Counted from the stretch's first letter, positions 1 through 9,123 are shown. The stretch: 64,000 nt of DNA from Sphingomonas sp. Leaf242 (GCF_001422045.1 NZ_LMLW01000011.1:248505-312504), one strand, 5' to 3'. Made by a program: numbers and translations. Notes: a model not told the origin generated them from the letters alone.

Positions 1-415
1 CGTCGAACGCCAAACCGGCAGACCGCACGCCCTTTACCCCGATCGGCCCTTCGCCGTCATAGGTCATCGTCCCGGTCAGGGTCTCGCCGTCGGTCGAGGA
101 GATGTCGAACGCGATCGCATTCTGGCCTTCGCGCGCGCCGAGCAGGAAAACGCCCGCATCATGCCAGGGTGCGCTGGTGCCGCCCCATTGATTCTCGGCG
201 TTATAGGTGTTTTCGGTGACGCGTGTCGCACGCAGGCCGATCGGGCCTTCGCCCTGATAGGTCTGCGTGCCGGTAAAGCTCAATCCACCGTCGCTCGACT
301 GGATGCTGAGCGCCAAGAGGGGTTGGTCGACGCGATTGCCGATGTTGAGCACTCCGCCCTCGTTCCACGGCGCCGAATTTCCGCCCCATTGATTCTGAAT
401 GTTGAACACGGCCAT
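1..415 (-). CDS. OAA-family high-mannose-type lectin (partial, C-terminus beyond the window)
   Basis: The gene reads leftward from ATG at 413-415 and is still open at base 1 after 138 codons. The protein is built of about 66-residue repeats, each opening with a NQWGG(N/T)SAPW block and closing with Y(Q/D)GEGPIG. This is the signature of the Oscillatoria agardhii agglutinin family of high-mannose-binding lectins. Residues equivalent to the two OAA sugar sites are present: W10, R28 and E56 in repeat 1, W77, R95 and E122 in repeat 2. There is no signal peptide, as in other family members. Sequence after repeat 2 continues (VRSAGLAFD), so a third repeat or another domain probably follows. GAAAGGAT, about 9 bases upstream, is a good ribosome-binding site. 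Family assignment is by recognition of the repeat pattern; function in the cell (binding of foreign or self glycans) is inferred. Confidence 0.9.
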   Translation of the reverse strand, partial: MAVFNIQNQWGGNSAPWNEGGVLNIGNRVDQPLLALSIQSSDGGLSFTGTQTYQGEGPIGLRATRVTENTYNAENQWGGTSAPWHDAGVFLLGAREGQNAIAFDISSTDGETLTGTMTYDGEGPIGVKGVRSAGLAFD

Positions 416-419
416 GCAC

Positions 420-929
420 ACGATCCTTTCAAGACTTTGACAACAGGCGCAAACTACAGTCATTGCCCTAGCTTTGCCCGAAAAGAGAGATCTCTTTCCG
501 GAGCGCCTGTATAGTTTCGACTCGGGCAATGAGGGCACTATACGCGCATTTAGCGTCAACGACCGTTAGACTGGTCTACGTTGGATGCAATTTGGCACAG
601 CCTGTCATTGCGCCCCGCCTGCTCATGTGAATGACCTCACAGACCAAGTCATGTCCGACCTCGAGCTTGTTCGATGGTCATGATAGGCCCCATCCGGTCG
701 GTGGGACGCTAGCGGCCACGATCAGGTTCGGGACCGACAACAGGATACGTTTGCGACTCTAAAGCGCCATTCTGTCGAACCATTGGTGATCGGGTACGCG
801 GGCCCGCGCGAGACGCCGGATGGCACACCACGGCAATCCGGCGCTAGCGTCTACAGGACAGCGTCATGTCCCTGAAAATCCGCGCGTGGCGGTCTGCGTT
901 ACATCAGCGTCGTGGTGAGACAGCCCCCG
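420..929. other. Intergenic stretch without a recognisable gene
   Basis: About 500 bases separate the divergent-looking lectin promoter side from the 3' end of the DUF445 gene. Only the lectin ribosome-binding site (422-429 on the minus strand) is recognisable. The open frames that cross it have no plausible start signal or protein-like composition. No strong hairpin or RNA gene was seen. Confidence 0.5.
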
Positions 930-2198
930 TCACAACACTATGTCGACGCTGTGGATCACTAGTCCGACCAGTCCGCCGACGATCGTCCCATTCACGCGGA
1001 TATATTGCAGGTCGCGGCCGACGGCGTTTTCCAGGCGGCGGGTAATCGTGTCGGCGTCCCAGCTGCGGACCGTTTCCGAGACCAGCTTGACGATGTTGTC
1101 GCCGTAGTCTGCGGCGGCGCCGACAGCGGCGCGGCGGACGAAGCGGTTGATGGTCCGCGACATGCGGGGATCATGCTGTAATGTCTCGCCTAATTGGCGC
1201 AGGATGTCGCCGAGCTTGCCCGCCATCGCGCGTTCCGGATCGCGCGCGATCGCGAGTAAGGCACCGCGCGCCTGCTCCCAGAGGCCGTCCAGCCAGCGCT
1301 GCATCGCCGGATTGTCGAGCAGGTCGTTCTTCATCGTCTCGACGCGCTCGCGCATCCGGCGGTCATATTGCAGGTCCCAGGCGAGCCGATCGAGCCCCTC
1401 CTCCGCCTTCAGCCGCAGCGGATGCTCGGGGTCCTCCGCCATCTCCGCGAGCAGCCGGTCGAAACCGCTGATAAGCTTGTCCGCGACGGTCGTGTCGAGC
1501 CCGGTCCAGCGCAGGATCGACCCCGCCTTGTCGTGCACCATCGCGCGGACGAGGTGATCGTTCGCGGCCAGCGTCTTCGCCGCCCAGCGGATCGCGCTTT
1601 CGAGCAGCGGCGCGTGGCGACGCTCGGCGATCGCGGCCTTCAGCAACTGGCCGAGGATCGGCGACACCTCCGTCGCGCGCAGGCGGGCGCCGATCCCGGC
1701 CTTGACCATCCCGCCGAGCCGCGCCGGATCGAGCCCCTCGAGAACCTGCGCGACCAGCTTCGACGCGCCCTGGCGAAAGCGACCCCCTGCCCCCTCGGGC
1801 GGATCGGTCAGCCAGCGTGCGATCGCACCCGCGACGTCGAGCCGGCGGGTTCGCCTGGCGATGACGACGGGAATCAGGAAATTCGCGCGGAGGAACTGCG
1901 CGAGCGTGTCGCCGATGCGATCCTTGTTGCGCGGGACGATCGCGGTGTGCGGGATCGGCAGGCCGAGCGGATGGCGGAACAGCGCGGTCACCGCGAACCA
2001 GTCGGCCAAGCCACCCACCATCGCCGCCTCGGCGAACGCGCGGACGAACGCGAACGCGGGGTGCACGGGGATCAGTGCGCGACTGACGAAGAACGTCGCG
2101 GCCATCAGCACCAGCAGGCCGGTGGCGACGATCCGCATACGGACGAGAGCAGCCGGCGGAGCTTCGCCGATCGGGCGCGTGCGGGGTAAAAGCGTCAT
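930..2198 (-). CDS. DUF445 family inner-membrane protein
   Basis: The 422-residue product belongs to the DUF445 (YjiN-like) family. It has one hydrophobic segment near residues 25-45, directly followed by the family hallmark FAEAAMVGGLADWFAVTALF and then the FRHPLGLPIPHTAIVP block. A long charged helical body follows, and a second hydrophobic segment sits at the extreme C-terminus (VGGLVGLVIHSVDIVL). The expected arrangement is two membrane anchors holding a large soluble domain. No reaction is known for the family. It stands alone on the minus strand, after a gap of about 190 bases from the RND permease stop, and its start at 2198 has a GAGGGA box about a dozen bases upstream. Confidence 0.88.
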   Translation of the reverse strand: MTLLPRTRPIGEAPPAALVRMRIVATGLLVLMAATFFVSRALIPVHPAFAFVRAFAEAAMVGGLADWFAVTALFRHPLGLPIPHTAIVPRNKDRIGDTLAQFLRANFLIPVVIARRTRRLDVAGAIARWLTDPPEGAGGRFRQGASKLVAQVLEGLDPARLGGMVKAGIGARLRATEVSPILGQLLKAAIAERRHAPLLESAIRWAAKTLAANDHLVRAMVHDKAGSILRWTGLDTTVADKLISGFDRLLAEMAEDPEHPLRLKAEEGLDRLAWDLQYDRRMRERVETMKNDLLDNPAMQRWLDGLWEQARGALLAIARDPERAMAGKLGDILRQLGETLQHDPRMSRTINRFVRRAAVGAAADYGDNIVKLVSETVRSWDADTITRRLENAVGRDLQYIRVNGTIVGGLVGLVIHSVDIVL

Positions 2199-2386
2199 AC
2201 CCGAAACAATCCCTCAAGACGGGGATAGTTCAAGTCGGTGTCGCCGACCGGATCCAGGTGCGGCACGATCGCCGCAAATCCGGTCCGTCAGACGCCATCG
2301 GTGCCAGCGTTCGTGCCGGGCGAGGTCGAACTGCCATCCCGGCGTTCGATGGCTCGACCTCGCTCAGCACGACCGGCGCGGGCGCG

Positions 2387-5300
2387 TCACTCGGCCGGCT
2401 GCGTGCCGTCGCCGAGCTTGGGTGTCGCCGGCCCGAGCCGCGGTCCGGGCGAATGCGGCCCGGACAATGGCGGGCCCGACGGGTGCGGATCGGCCAGGCC
2501 GATGACTTCGCTGCCGTCGTCGCCGGGACGATAGGTGAGCAGGCTGCGGCCGAGGCGCGGCCCGATATACCGCTCGATGCCGACCGCGAGGCTGAACGCC
2601 GCGGGGACGATCAACAGCGTCAGGATGGTCGACAGGACCAGTCCGCCGATCACGACGATGCCCATCGGCGCGCGCCACGATCCGTCGCCGCCGAGCGAGA
2701 GGGCGGTCGGGATCATGCCCGCGACCATCGCCACCGTGGTCATCACGATCGGCTGCGCGCGCTTGTGGCCCGCGTCGACCACTGCGGTCCAGACGTCGAC
2801 GCCCTTGCCCATCTCTTCCAACGCGAAGTCGATCAGCAGGATCGAATTCTTCGCGACGATCCCGAGCAGCATGAGGATGCCGATGAATACCGGCATAGAC
2901 ACCGGATTACCCGTCGCCCACAGCGCCAGCAGACCGCCAAGCGGGGCCAGCAACAGCGACCCCATGTTGACGAACGGCGGCAGCGCGCGGCGATACAGCA
3001 GCACCAGCACCGCGAACACGAGGAACGTGCCCGCGATCACCGCGAGGATGAAGTTGTTGACCATCTCCGCCTGGAACTTGGACTGGCCGAGCACGAGCCT
3101 GTTCACGCCGGTCGGCAAGTTCATCATCGTTGGCAGCGCGTCGATCTGCTTCTGCGCGACGCCCGAAACGATACCGGGAGCGAGATCCGCACCGATCGTC
3201 AACTGACGCTGCTGATTGACGCGGTCGATCTTGGTCGGGCCTGACCCGAGCGTGATCTCGGCCACCAGGTTGAGCGGCACCGAGCCACCGGTCGCGGTGG
3301 ACACCGGCAGGTTCTGGATCGTAGACAGCTCGCTGCGCGCACCCTGATCGAGCGCGACGCGGATCGGGATCTGGCGATCCGACAGCGAGAAGCGCGCCGA
3401 GTTCTGGTCGATGTCGCCGAGCGTCGCGATCCGGATCGCGGACGACAGTGCCTGCGTCGTCACGCCGAGGTTGGCGGCCAGATCGAAGCGCGGCTTGATG
3501 ACGATTTCGGGACGCTGCAAATTACCGGCGACGCGCGGCGCGACCAGCGTCGGCAGCCGCGACATCTCGGTCACGATCTTCTGCGCGGTCTCGTCGAGCA
3601 GCTTGGGATCGTCACCACCGAGCGTCACGCTCATGTCGCGCGTGCTGCCCCCCCAGCCATTCTGCGAGCGGAACGAGACGCGTGCATCGGGGATCGCCGC
3701 GAGCTGGGGCGCGAGGCTGCGCTCGAACTCCGTGCTCTTCATCTTGCGGTCGTCCTTGAGCGTCGCGGTGACGCGGCCGGCATTGACCGAGCCGTTGGCG
3801 CCGCTGCGCGCATAGACCGACTGGACGTCGGGCTGCGATCCGATCAGCGCGGCAACCTTCGTGACGACGGCTTCGGTCTGCGCGAGCGTGGTGCCCGGGA
3901 CCATGTCGATCACCGCCATCGAGGTATCGCTGTCCTGCGCGGGCTGGAACGTCATCGGCAGGACGCCGAACATGACGATCGTCAGCAGGAACGCGAAGAC
4001 GCCGAGCCCGAGCACCCAGAACCGGTGGTCGAAGACACGGCTGGTAAGGCGGCGGAAACCACCGCGCGCGGCGGATGCCTTTGCCCTGCCCGTCTCCAGC
4101 GTCCATTTGAGCGTGGCCATATAGCCGTCCATCAGCATGCCCTCGCCGTGCGTGGCGGGGCCGGCGGACTTCAGGAAATAGGCGGCGAGCATCGGCGTCA
4201 CGAGTCGCGCGACCGCGAGGCTCATCAGCACCGACGCGACGACGGTGAGGCCAAAATTCTTGAAGAACTGTCCCGAGATACCCGGCATCAGGCCGACCGG
4301 CAGAAACACCGCGACGATCGCCATCGTCGTCGCCAGCACCGCGAGACCGATCTCGTCTGCGGCATCGATCGACGCCTGATAGGCGGATTTGCCCATCCGC
4401 ATGTGCCGAACGATGTTCTCGATCTCGACGATCGCGTCGTCGACCAGCACGCCCGCGACGAGACTGAGCGCCAGCAGCGTCATCTGGTTCAGGTTGAAGC
4501 CAAGCAGATCCATGAACCAGAAGGCGGGGATCGCCGACAGCGGGATCGCGAGCGACGAGATCACTGTCGCGCGCCAGTCGCGCAGGAACAGGAACACCAC
4601 GATTACCGCGAGCACAGCGCCCTCGATCATCGCGTGGATCGCGCTCTCATATTGTTCTTCGGTGTATTTGACGCTGTTCGAGCGCAGCACGAAGTGCACG
4701 TTCGGGTTGCGCTTTTCCATCGCCGCGAGCTTCTTCACCGCTTCGTTGAAGACGGTGACGTCGGACGAACCCTTCGAGCGCTGGAAATCGAAGCTGATCG
4801 TCTGGCGACCGTCGATCGCCGCACGGCTGCGCTGTTCGGCATAGAGATCGCGGACCTGCGCGATGTCGGCGAGGCGCACGGTGCGACCGTTGCCGACGCT
4901 GATCTGGGTCTGGGCAAGCGCGACCGCATCCTTGGCGTTGCCGAGCACGCGAACCGACTGCTCGGACCCGGCGATTTCCGCGCGACCGCCTGCGGCATTC
5001 AGATTGACCTGGCGGATCTGGTTATTGACCTCGCTCGCGGTCAGACCCTGGCTCTGAAGCTTGAGCGGATCGAGGATGATGCGGATTTCGCGGCTGACGC
5101 CGCCGTTGCGGTTGACCGCAGCCATGCCGGGGACCGACAGCAGTTCCTTGGCGACGTTGTTGTCGATGTACCAGCTGAGCTGTTCGACCGTCATGTCCTT
5201 GGCGATCACCGAATAGCTCGCGAGATCGTTGTCGGTGGTGTTCGCGCGGAACACCTGCGGTTCGAGGATACCCTCCGGCAGGTTGCTGCGGATCTGCGCG

Positions 5301-5644
5301 ATCGCATCGCGGACGTCGGTGACGGCGCGATCGATCGGCGTGCCGATGCTGAGCTGGACGACGGTCTGCGACTGGCCTTCGGTCACGGTCGAGGTGATTT
5401 CGTCGATCCCCTGGATCGATCGCACCGCGGCTTCGACGCGCTGCGTGACCTGCGTCTCGAGTTCGGTCGGCGCCGCGCCCGGCTGGCTGATCACGACGAT
5501 CGCGATCGGGAAATCGATGTCCGGATCGTTGTTCACGTCCATCCGCATGAAGCTGACGATGCCGGCCAGCGTCAGCGCCAGGAACAGCACGATCGGCGGC
5601 ACCGGGTTGCGGATCGCCCAGGCCGAGATGTTGCGGAAGTTCAT
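2387..5644 (-). CDS. RND efflux transporter permease (AcrB/HAE1-like)
   Basis: The 1085-residue protein is a full-length resistance-nodulation-division pump subunit. Transmembrane helix 1 lies at about residues 14-34 and is followed by the large periplasmic porter domain. The conserved helix-4 proton-relay block GVLVDDAIVEIENI with its adjacent aspartates is present, and the helix-10 block GIVAKNSILLIDF with the conserved lysine lies in the C-terminal half. The last 45 or so residues form a Pro/Gly/Ser-rich cytoplasmic tail. It starts 4 bases after the stop of the adaptor gene, so the two are co-transcribed. There is no outer-membrane factor or regulator next to it, so it probably shares a channel encoded elsewhere. 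The substrate cannot be told from sequence. Confidence 0.95.
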   Translation of the reverse strand: MNFRNISAWAIRNPVPPIVLFLALTLAGIVSFMRMDVNNDPDIDFPIAIVVISQPGAAPTELETQVTQRVEAAVRSIQGIDEITSTVTEGQSQTVVQLSIGTPIDRAVTDVRDAIAQIRSNLPEGILEPQVFRANTTDNDLASYSVIAKDMTVEQLSWYIDNNVAKELLSVPGMAAVNRNGGVSREIRIILDPLKLQSQGLTASEVNNQIRQVNLNAAGGRAEIAGSEQSVRVLGNAKDAVALAQTQISVGNGRTVRLADIAQVRDLYAEQRSRAAIDGRQTISFDFQRSKGSSDVTVFNEAVKKLAAMEKRNPNVHFVLRSNSVKYTEEQYESAIHAMIEGAVLAVIVVFLFLRDWRATVISSLAIPLSAIPAFWFMDLLGFNLNQMTLLALSLVAGVLVDDAIVEIENIVRHMRMGKSAYQASIDAADEIGLAVLATTMAIVAVFLPVGLMPGISGQFFKNFGLTVVASVLMSLAVARLVTPMLAAYFLKSAGPATHGEGMLMDGYMATLKWTLETGRAKASAARGGFRRLTSRVFDHRFWVLGLGVFAFLLTIVMFGVLPMTFQPAQDSDTSMAVIDMVPGTTLAQTEAVVTKVAALIGSQPDVQSVYARSGANGSVNAGRVTATLKDDRKMKSTEFERSLAPQLAAIPDARVSFRSQNGWGGSTRDMSVTLGGDDPKLLDETAQKIVTEMSRLPTLVAPRVAGNLQRPEIVIKPRFDLAANLGVTTQALSSAIRIATLGDIDQNSARFSLSDRQIPIRVALDQGARSELSTIQNLPVSTATGGSVPLNLVAEITLGSGPTKIDRVNQQRQLTIGADLAPGIVSGVAQKQIDALPTMMNLPTGVNRLVLGQSKFQAEMVNNFILAVIAGTFLVFAVLVLLYRRALPPFVNMGSLLLAPLGGLLALWATGNPVSMPVFIGILMLLGIVAKNSILLIDFALEEMGKGVDVWTAVVDAGHKRAQPIVMTTVAMVAGMIPTALSLGGDGSWRAPMGIVVIGGLVLSTILTLLIVPAAFSLAVGIERYIGPRLGRSLLTYRPGDDGSEVIGLADPHPSGPPLSGPHSPGPRLGPATPKLGDGTQPAE

Positions 5645-5648
5645 GCGA

Positions 5649-6839
5649 TCAGCTCGCTTTCTTCGTGACCGGCTTCACCTTTTGTCCGGGGGCGAGGAAT
5701 CCGCCGGCGGACAAAACAACGCGTTCGGACCCGTCAAGCCCGCTGAGAATCGTCACGCCCTCGTCATAGACCTGACCGATCTTGACCGCACGTCGCACCG
5801 CCTTGTCGTCGGCGCCGACGATATACACGAAGCTGCCCTTCTCGTCGCTCTGCAACGCCGAATCGGGAAGCAGAGGCGCCTGTGTCGCCCCGCCAACAAT
5901 CGTCGCCGCCGCGAAACCACCGGGACGCAGCGCAGGATCGTACTTGACCGCGATCCGCGCGATGCCCTGACGGCTCTGCGGGTCGATCACCGGCGACACC
6001 TGCCACACTTCACCCGGAAAACCCTGAGTCGTGCCGACGGGCACGACGGTCGCCCGCGCACCGGGATGCAGACCGGCGAGATCGGATTCGCTCAACTGCG
6101 CGCGCATCTCCATCTGGCCTGCCGCGGCCATGCGGAACAGCACGCCCGTCCCGGCGCCGACGACCTGGCCCGATTCGACGCCGCGGGTCAGGACCAACCC
6201 GGCGGCGGGCGCCCGGATGTCGAGCCGACCGTTGCGCGCGCGCGCTTCGCCGAGCGACGCCTGCGCGACCTTCACGCGGGCGGCGGCGGCATCGCGCGTC
6301 GCGGCCTTGCGCTGAAGGTCGGCCTTCGAGATGAACCCGCGATCGACCAGCTGCTGCGCGCGATCGAGTTCGGCCTGCGCGATCGTCTCGTCCGATCGCG
6401 CGACGTTGACCGACGCCGCCAGCGACGCGGCGGTCTCGGTCTGGACCGAGCGATCGACCGTCGCGAGCACCTGTCCCGCCGCGACCCACTGACCGGGCTC
6501 GACCAGCACGCGCGTGATCATCCCACCCTCGCCCGCGACTCCGACCGGCATCTCGCGCCGTGCCGCGATCGTACCGGTGGCGGAAATCGTCCGGTCGACG
6601 ATCTTGCGACCGGGCACGACCACCGAGACGGTCGGCACCTGCTCGATCACCGGACCGGCGGCGGCCTCCTTCTTTCCCGACTTGAACGCGACCACGGCGG
6701 CGACGATCGCCAGCACGACGAGAACGGCGATGATGATGTTACGACGGCGATGCGATGGCGCGGTGTAATCCGGCAGGGCCAGCTGCTCTTCGCTCTCGCT
6801 GGCGCCGAGGTGACCCGCCATCTTCGTCTCGTAATTCAT
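5649..6839 (-). CDS. RND efflux periplasmic adaptor (membrane fusion protein)
   Basis: This is the adaptor partner of the downstream RND permease. It has a short cytoplasmic N-terminus, one membrane anchor at about residues 32-53 (NIIIAVLVVLAIVAAVVAF), a biotinyl-lipoyl-like half (VEPGQWVAAGQVLATVDRS), an alpha-helical hairpin, the returning lipoyl half (RAPAAGLVLTRGVESGQVV) and beta-barrel and membrane-proximal domains. The start at 6839 (MNYETKMAGHLG) is preferred to an in-frame ATG 19 codons earlier because the extra residues look non-coding. The methionine seven codons later is also possible. The gene is first in the two-gene efflux operon. Confidence 0.92.
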   Translation of the reverse strand: MNYETKMAGHLGASESEEQLALPDYTAPSHRRRNIIIAVLVVLAIVAAVVAFKSGKKEAAAGPVIEQVPTVSVVVPGRKIVDRTISATGTIAARREMPVGVAGEGGMITRVLVEPGQWVAAGQVLATVDRSVQTETAASLAASVNVARSDETIAQAELDRAQQLVDRGFISKADLQRKAATRDAAAARVKVAQASLGEARARNGRLDIRAPAAGLVLTRGVESGQVVGAGTGVLFRMAAAGQMEMRAQLSESDLAGLHPGARATVVPVGTTQGFPGEVWQVSPVIDPQSRQGIARIAVKYDPALRPGGFAAATIVGGATQAPLLPDSALQSDEKGSFVYIVGADDKAVRRAVKIGQVYDEGVTILSGLDGSERVVLSAGGFLAPGQKVKPVTKKAS

Positions 6840-6918
6840 GCGCGTCACAATCCCCATTTCGACCGGTCTTGTTTCGACCCGCTTCGCCGTTCGCACGCTG
6901 TGTTATCTGAATAAGTCA

Positions 6919-6946
6919 CCATGCTCAAGCCCTTCGACGAGCATGG
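6919..6946. repeat. Short palindrome in the efflux/SIMPL divergent spacer
   Basis: CCATGCTC and GAGCATGG arms flank AAGCCCTTCGAC. The arms form a perfect 8-bp stem. It lies in the spacer between the divergent adaptor and SIMPL genes. Sequences of this CTCAAGCCCTTCGACGAG type are dispersed in sphingomonad genomes. Confidence 0.5.
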
Positions 6947-7082
6947 AACGAAGACATGCTTCGAATTCGATCTATTCGCAATGCGGTGCGAAGAGTTTGG
7001 CGGTGCGAAGAGTTTGCGCGACGTTCAGCTTGCGTTGACCTGATCCGCGCGACACGCACACCAGTAGTTACCCGGGAGAGAT

Positions 7083-7832
7083 ATCATCAAGACCGCCTCG
7101 TTCCTTGCCGCCCTCGCCGTCGTCGCCGTGCCGGGGGCCGTCCTGCCAGGCGCCGCGCTCGCGCAGGCCGCGCCGACCACGGTCGAGCCGATGGTGCCGG
7201 CCGCGGGCACCGTGCTGGACGTGACCGCCGAGGGCCGCACGACGCGCGTACCCGATCTCGCAACGATTCGCGCAGGCGTCGTATCGCAGTCGTCGACCGC
7301 CGCGGCAGCGCTGGCCGACAATGCGCAGCGGATGGCGAAGGTGCTCGCCGCGCTGAAGCGCGCCGGCGTGGCGCCGCGCGACATCGCGACGTCGTCGGTG
7401 CAACTTTCGCCGCAGTATCGCTACGCGGACAACCAGCCGCCGGTGATCACCGGCTATCAGGCGACCAACACCGTCTCGATCCGCTTCCGTGATGTCGCCA
7501 AGTCCGGCACGATCCTCGATGCGCTGGTGGCGCAGGGCGCGAACCAGATCGATGGGCCGAACCTGTCGATCGACAAGCCCGACGCGGCGCTCGACGAGGC
7601 GCGGACCGATGCGATCGCACAGGCCAAGCGCCGCGCCGATCTGTACGCCAAGGCGGCGGGCCTGCGGGTGTCGCGGATCGTGTCGATCGCCGAATCGGGC
7701 CAGGATGCGGGCGGCCCCGCGCAGCCGATGTTCATGATGGCCCGCGCGTCGATGGCCAAGGACAGCACGCAGATCGCGCCCGGCGAGAAGGATGTGACCG
7801 TGACGGTGTCGGTGCGGTTCCTGCTGAACTGA
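7083..7832 (+). CDS. SIMPL (DUF541) domain periplasmic protein; apparent ATC start
   Basis: The mature part is a clear SIMPL/DUF541 protein: a beta-rich N-terminal half (VLDVTAEGRTTRVPDLATI), the central GYQATNTVSIRFRDVAKSG block, and the ALDEARTDAIAQAKRRADLYAKAAG helix. Family members are secreted, periplasmic or outer-membrane associated and have no defined enzymatic role. The frame upstream encodes a textbook signal peptide (IKTASFLAALAVVAV...GAALAQA), but no ATG, GTG or TTG precedes it. GGGAGAG at 7074-7080 is followed by ATATCATCAAG, so initiation is placed at one of the two ATC codons (7083 or 7086). GTG at 7128 is the next orthodox start and would remove half of the signal peptide. This is either a rare non-canonical start, a recent start-codon mutation or a sequencing error. 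Confidence 0.8.
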   Translation: MIKTASFLAALAVVAVPGAVLPGAALAQAAPTTVEPMVPAAGTVLDVTAEGRTTRVPDLATIRAGVVSQSSTAAAALADNAQRMAKVLAALKRAGVAPRDIATSSVQLSPQYRYADNQPPVITGYQATNTVSIRFRDVAKSGTILDALVAQGANQIDGPNLSIDKPDAALDEARTDAIAQAKRRADLYAKAAGLRVSRIVSIAESGQDAGGPAQPMFMMARASMAKDSTQIAPGEKDVTVTVSVRFLLN

Positions 7833-7840
7833 AGGTCTGC

Positions 7841-7866
7841 GATCCTCCCTCGCCAAGGGGGAGGAT
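7841..7866 (+). terminator. Hairpin after the SIMPL gene
   Basis: GATCCTCCC and GGGAGGATC form a perfect 9-bp stem 9 bases after the SIMPL stop codon. There is no T-run directly after it, so it may act together with the stronger hairpin at 7895-7930. Confidence 0.45.
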
Positions 7867-7894
7867 CGCGACCGATCCGACGACGATCGCCCAC

Positions 7895-7930
7895 GAAAAA
7901 GGGCCGCCCGGTTGCCCGGACGGCCCTTCG
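7895..7930. terminator. Bidirectional intrinsic terminator between SIMPL and GlsB-type genes
   Basis: GGGCCGCCCGG and its partner CCCGGACGGCCC form an 11-12 bp stem with one mismatch around a small loop. On the minus strand the stem is followed by TTTTT, a classical terminator for the GlsB-type gene. On the plus strand it is followed by TTCGTTT, and can end SIMPL transcription. Confidence 0.75.
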
Positions 7931-7952
7931 TTTCGCGTGACGAGAACGAAGC

Positions 7953-8210
7953 TTAGCGAACGCTGCCGCGACGGACGAGGTTCACGATCGCGAGCAGGAT
8001 AACGGCACCCACCAGAGACACGAGGAACGAGGTCAGCGTCAGCGGTGCGCTGTTGATCGACCCACCCGACAGGATCAGGCCGCCGATGAACGCGCCGACG
8101 ATACCGACGACGATGTTCAACAAGATGCCCTGCTGCGCGTCGGTGCGCATGATCATGCTAGCGATCCAGCCGATGACGCCGCCGATGATCAGCCAAAGAA
8201 TGAGACCCAT
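7953..8210 (-). CDS. GlsB/YeaQ/YmgE family small membrane protein
   Basis: The 85-residue product is almost entirely hydrophobic with three predicted membrane helices. It shows the family pattern: IIGGVIGWIASMIM at the start, the GILLNIVVGIVGAFIGG glycine-rich second helix, and a third helix near residues 58-78 ending in a basic tail. The family (transglycosylase-associated/stress-response membrane proteins) has no proven activity; many members are induced by envelope or acid stress. It is a single-gene unit closed by the strong hairpin downstream. Confidence 0.9.
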   Translation of the reverse strand: MGLILWLIIGGVIGWIASMIMRTDAQQGILLNIVVGIVGAFIGGLILSGGSINSAPLTLTSFLVSLVGAVILLAIVNLVRRGSVR

Positions 8211-8303
8211 TGTATTTCCCTCCGTTTATCCCGTTGCCGGGGCGATGGCGGAAAGACGTGCGAGCGGCGATATTTGTTCCGCCCGCGTTTTGAGTTTTGC
8301 CGC

Positions 8304-8603
8304 TCAATACTTCTGCTGGCGCTCGTACAGCGACTTATAGTGCTGGATGCGGGTGACGCGCAGGCCGGGCATCCCCGAGCGATCGATCGCGCGCTGCCAG
8401 CTGGCGAACTCCTCGACGGTCAGGCCGTAGCGGGCGCAGACGTCGTCGACGCTGAGCAGCCCGCCATTCACCGCGGCGACCACCTCGGCCTTGCGCCGCA
8501 CCACCCACCGCGTAGTGCCGGGCGGCGGCAGCGTGTCCAGCGTGAGTTGCTCGCCAAGCGGCCCGATGACCTTGCCGGGACGGATTTTCTGGTTCTCGAT
8601 CAT
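8304..8603 (-). CDS. sciP: SciP-type CtrA inhibitor (DUF1153)
   Basis: The 99-residue protein carries the whole DUF1153 domain: a GPLGEQLTLDTLPPP lead, the RWVVRRKAEVVAAVNGGLLS helix, then CARYGLTVEEFASWQ and a final RVTRIQHYK helix, a helix-turn-helix-like fold. In Caulobacter, SciP binds the cell-cycle regulator CtrA and blocks its activation of target promoters in G1; the same role is inferred here. The only oddity is a slightly longer polar C-terminus. It is a single gene; CtrA itself is not in the window. Confidence 0.9.
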   Translation of the reverse strand: MIENQKIRPGKVIGPLGEQLTLDTLPPPGTTRWVVRRKAEVVAAVNGGLLSVDDVCARYGLTVEEFASWQRAIDRSGMPGLRVTRIQHYKSLYERQQKY

Positions 8604-8706
8604 TTGAAACCTCTGATCGGGGCGGGGGGCCCCCTCTCGATACGCACACGCGAAAGATAGTCGCTAGATTTGAAGATCGGCTGAAACGCCGCAGTAAACA
8701 GCATCT

Positions 8707-8946
8707 TCATTCGTCCTTCCACCGGATTAAGGCCTTTGCCATCGGACCGTTGAAGGCCCCGTGGAGCGGCGCGAACAGCGTCGCATCGACGGTCGTTCGC
8801 ACGAACCCCGCCTGCACCGCCGCCGTCGGACTCGCCGCCTGGCGGGCGGCGATTCCGACGATCAGGACAGCGAGCTCACCGGGAAGAACGGTAAGCTCGG
8901 CATCGCGATCGAAACGGGAGAAACTCAGGTCCAACGGGATACTCAC
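8707..8946 (-). CDS. Small hypothetical protein
   Basis: A 79-residue reading frame from GTG at 8944-8946 lies in the gap between sciP and mnmA. Its composition is protein-like (SIPLDLSFSRFDRDAELTVL, then a hydrophobic LAVLIVGIAARQAA stretch), unlike the basic and serine-rich translations of the other frames. No family was recognised and no convincing ribosome-binding site precedes the GTG. The frame stays open upstream, but that part is antisense to mnmA and is not taken as coding. Confidence 0.35.
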   Translation of the reverse strand: MSIPLDLSFSRFDRDAELTVLPGELAVLIVGIAARQAASPTAAVQAGFVRTTVDATLFAPLHGAFNGPMAKALIRWKDE

Positions 8947-9123
8947 GACAACGTCTGGGAAGCCCGGTGTAGCGCAAGGGGGTGAATGGACCGTAAAACG
9001 TCGTGAAAGACTTCGTGAACCTGTCGCTTTTTTCCAATCGCTGGTCGCGTTTTCCGTTCGCTTCACCCTGATCCACGTCAATCGCCGCATCTTTTTGCAA
9101 CCGCACGCCGTCGCGCTTATGTG

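Noticed and set aside
161..514. Plus-strand open frame over the lectin start
   Set aside because: Antisense to the lectin coding sequence, whose repeat motifs are unmistakable.
4025..5668. A 547-codon plus-strand open frame opposite the RND permease
   Set aside because: Antisense shadow with Arg/Asp/His-rich composition.
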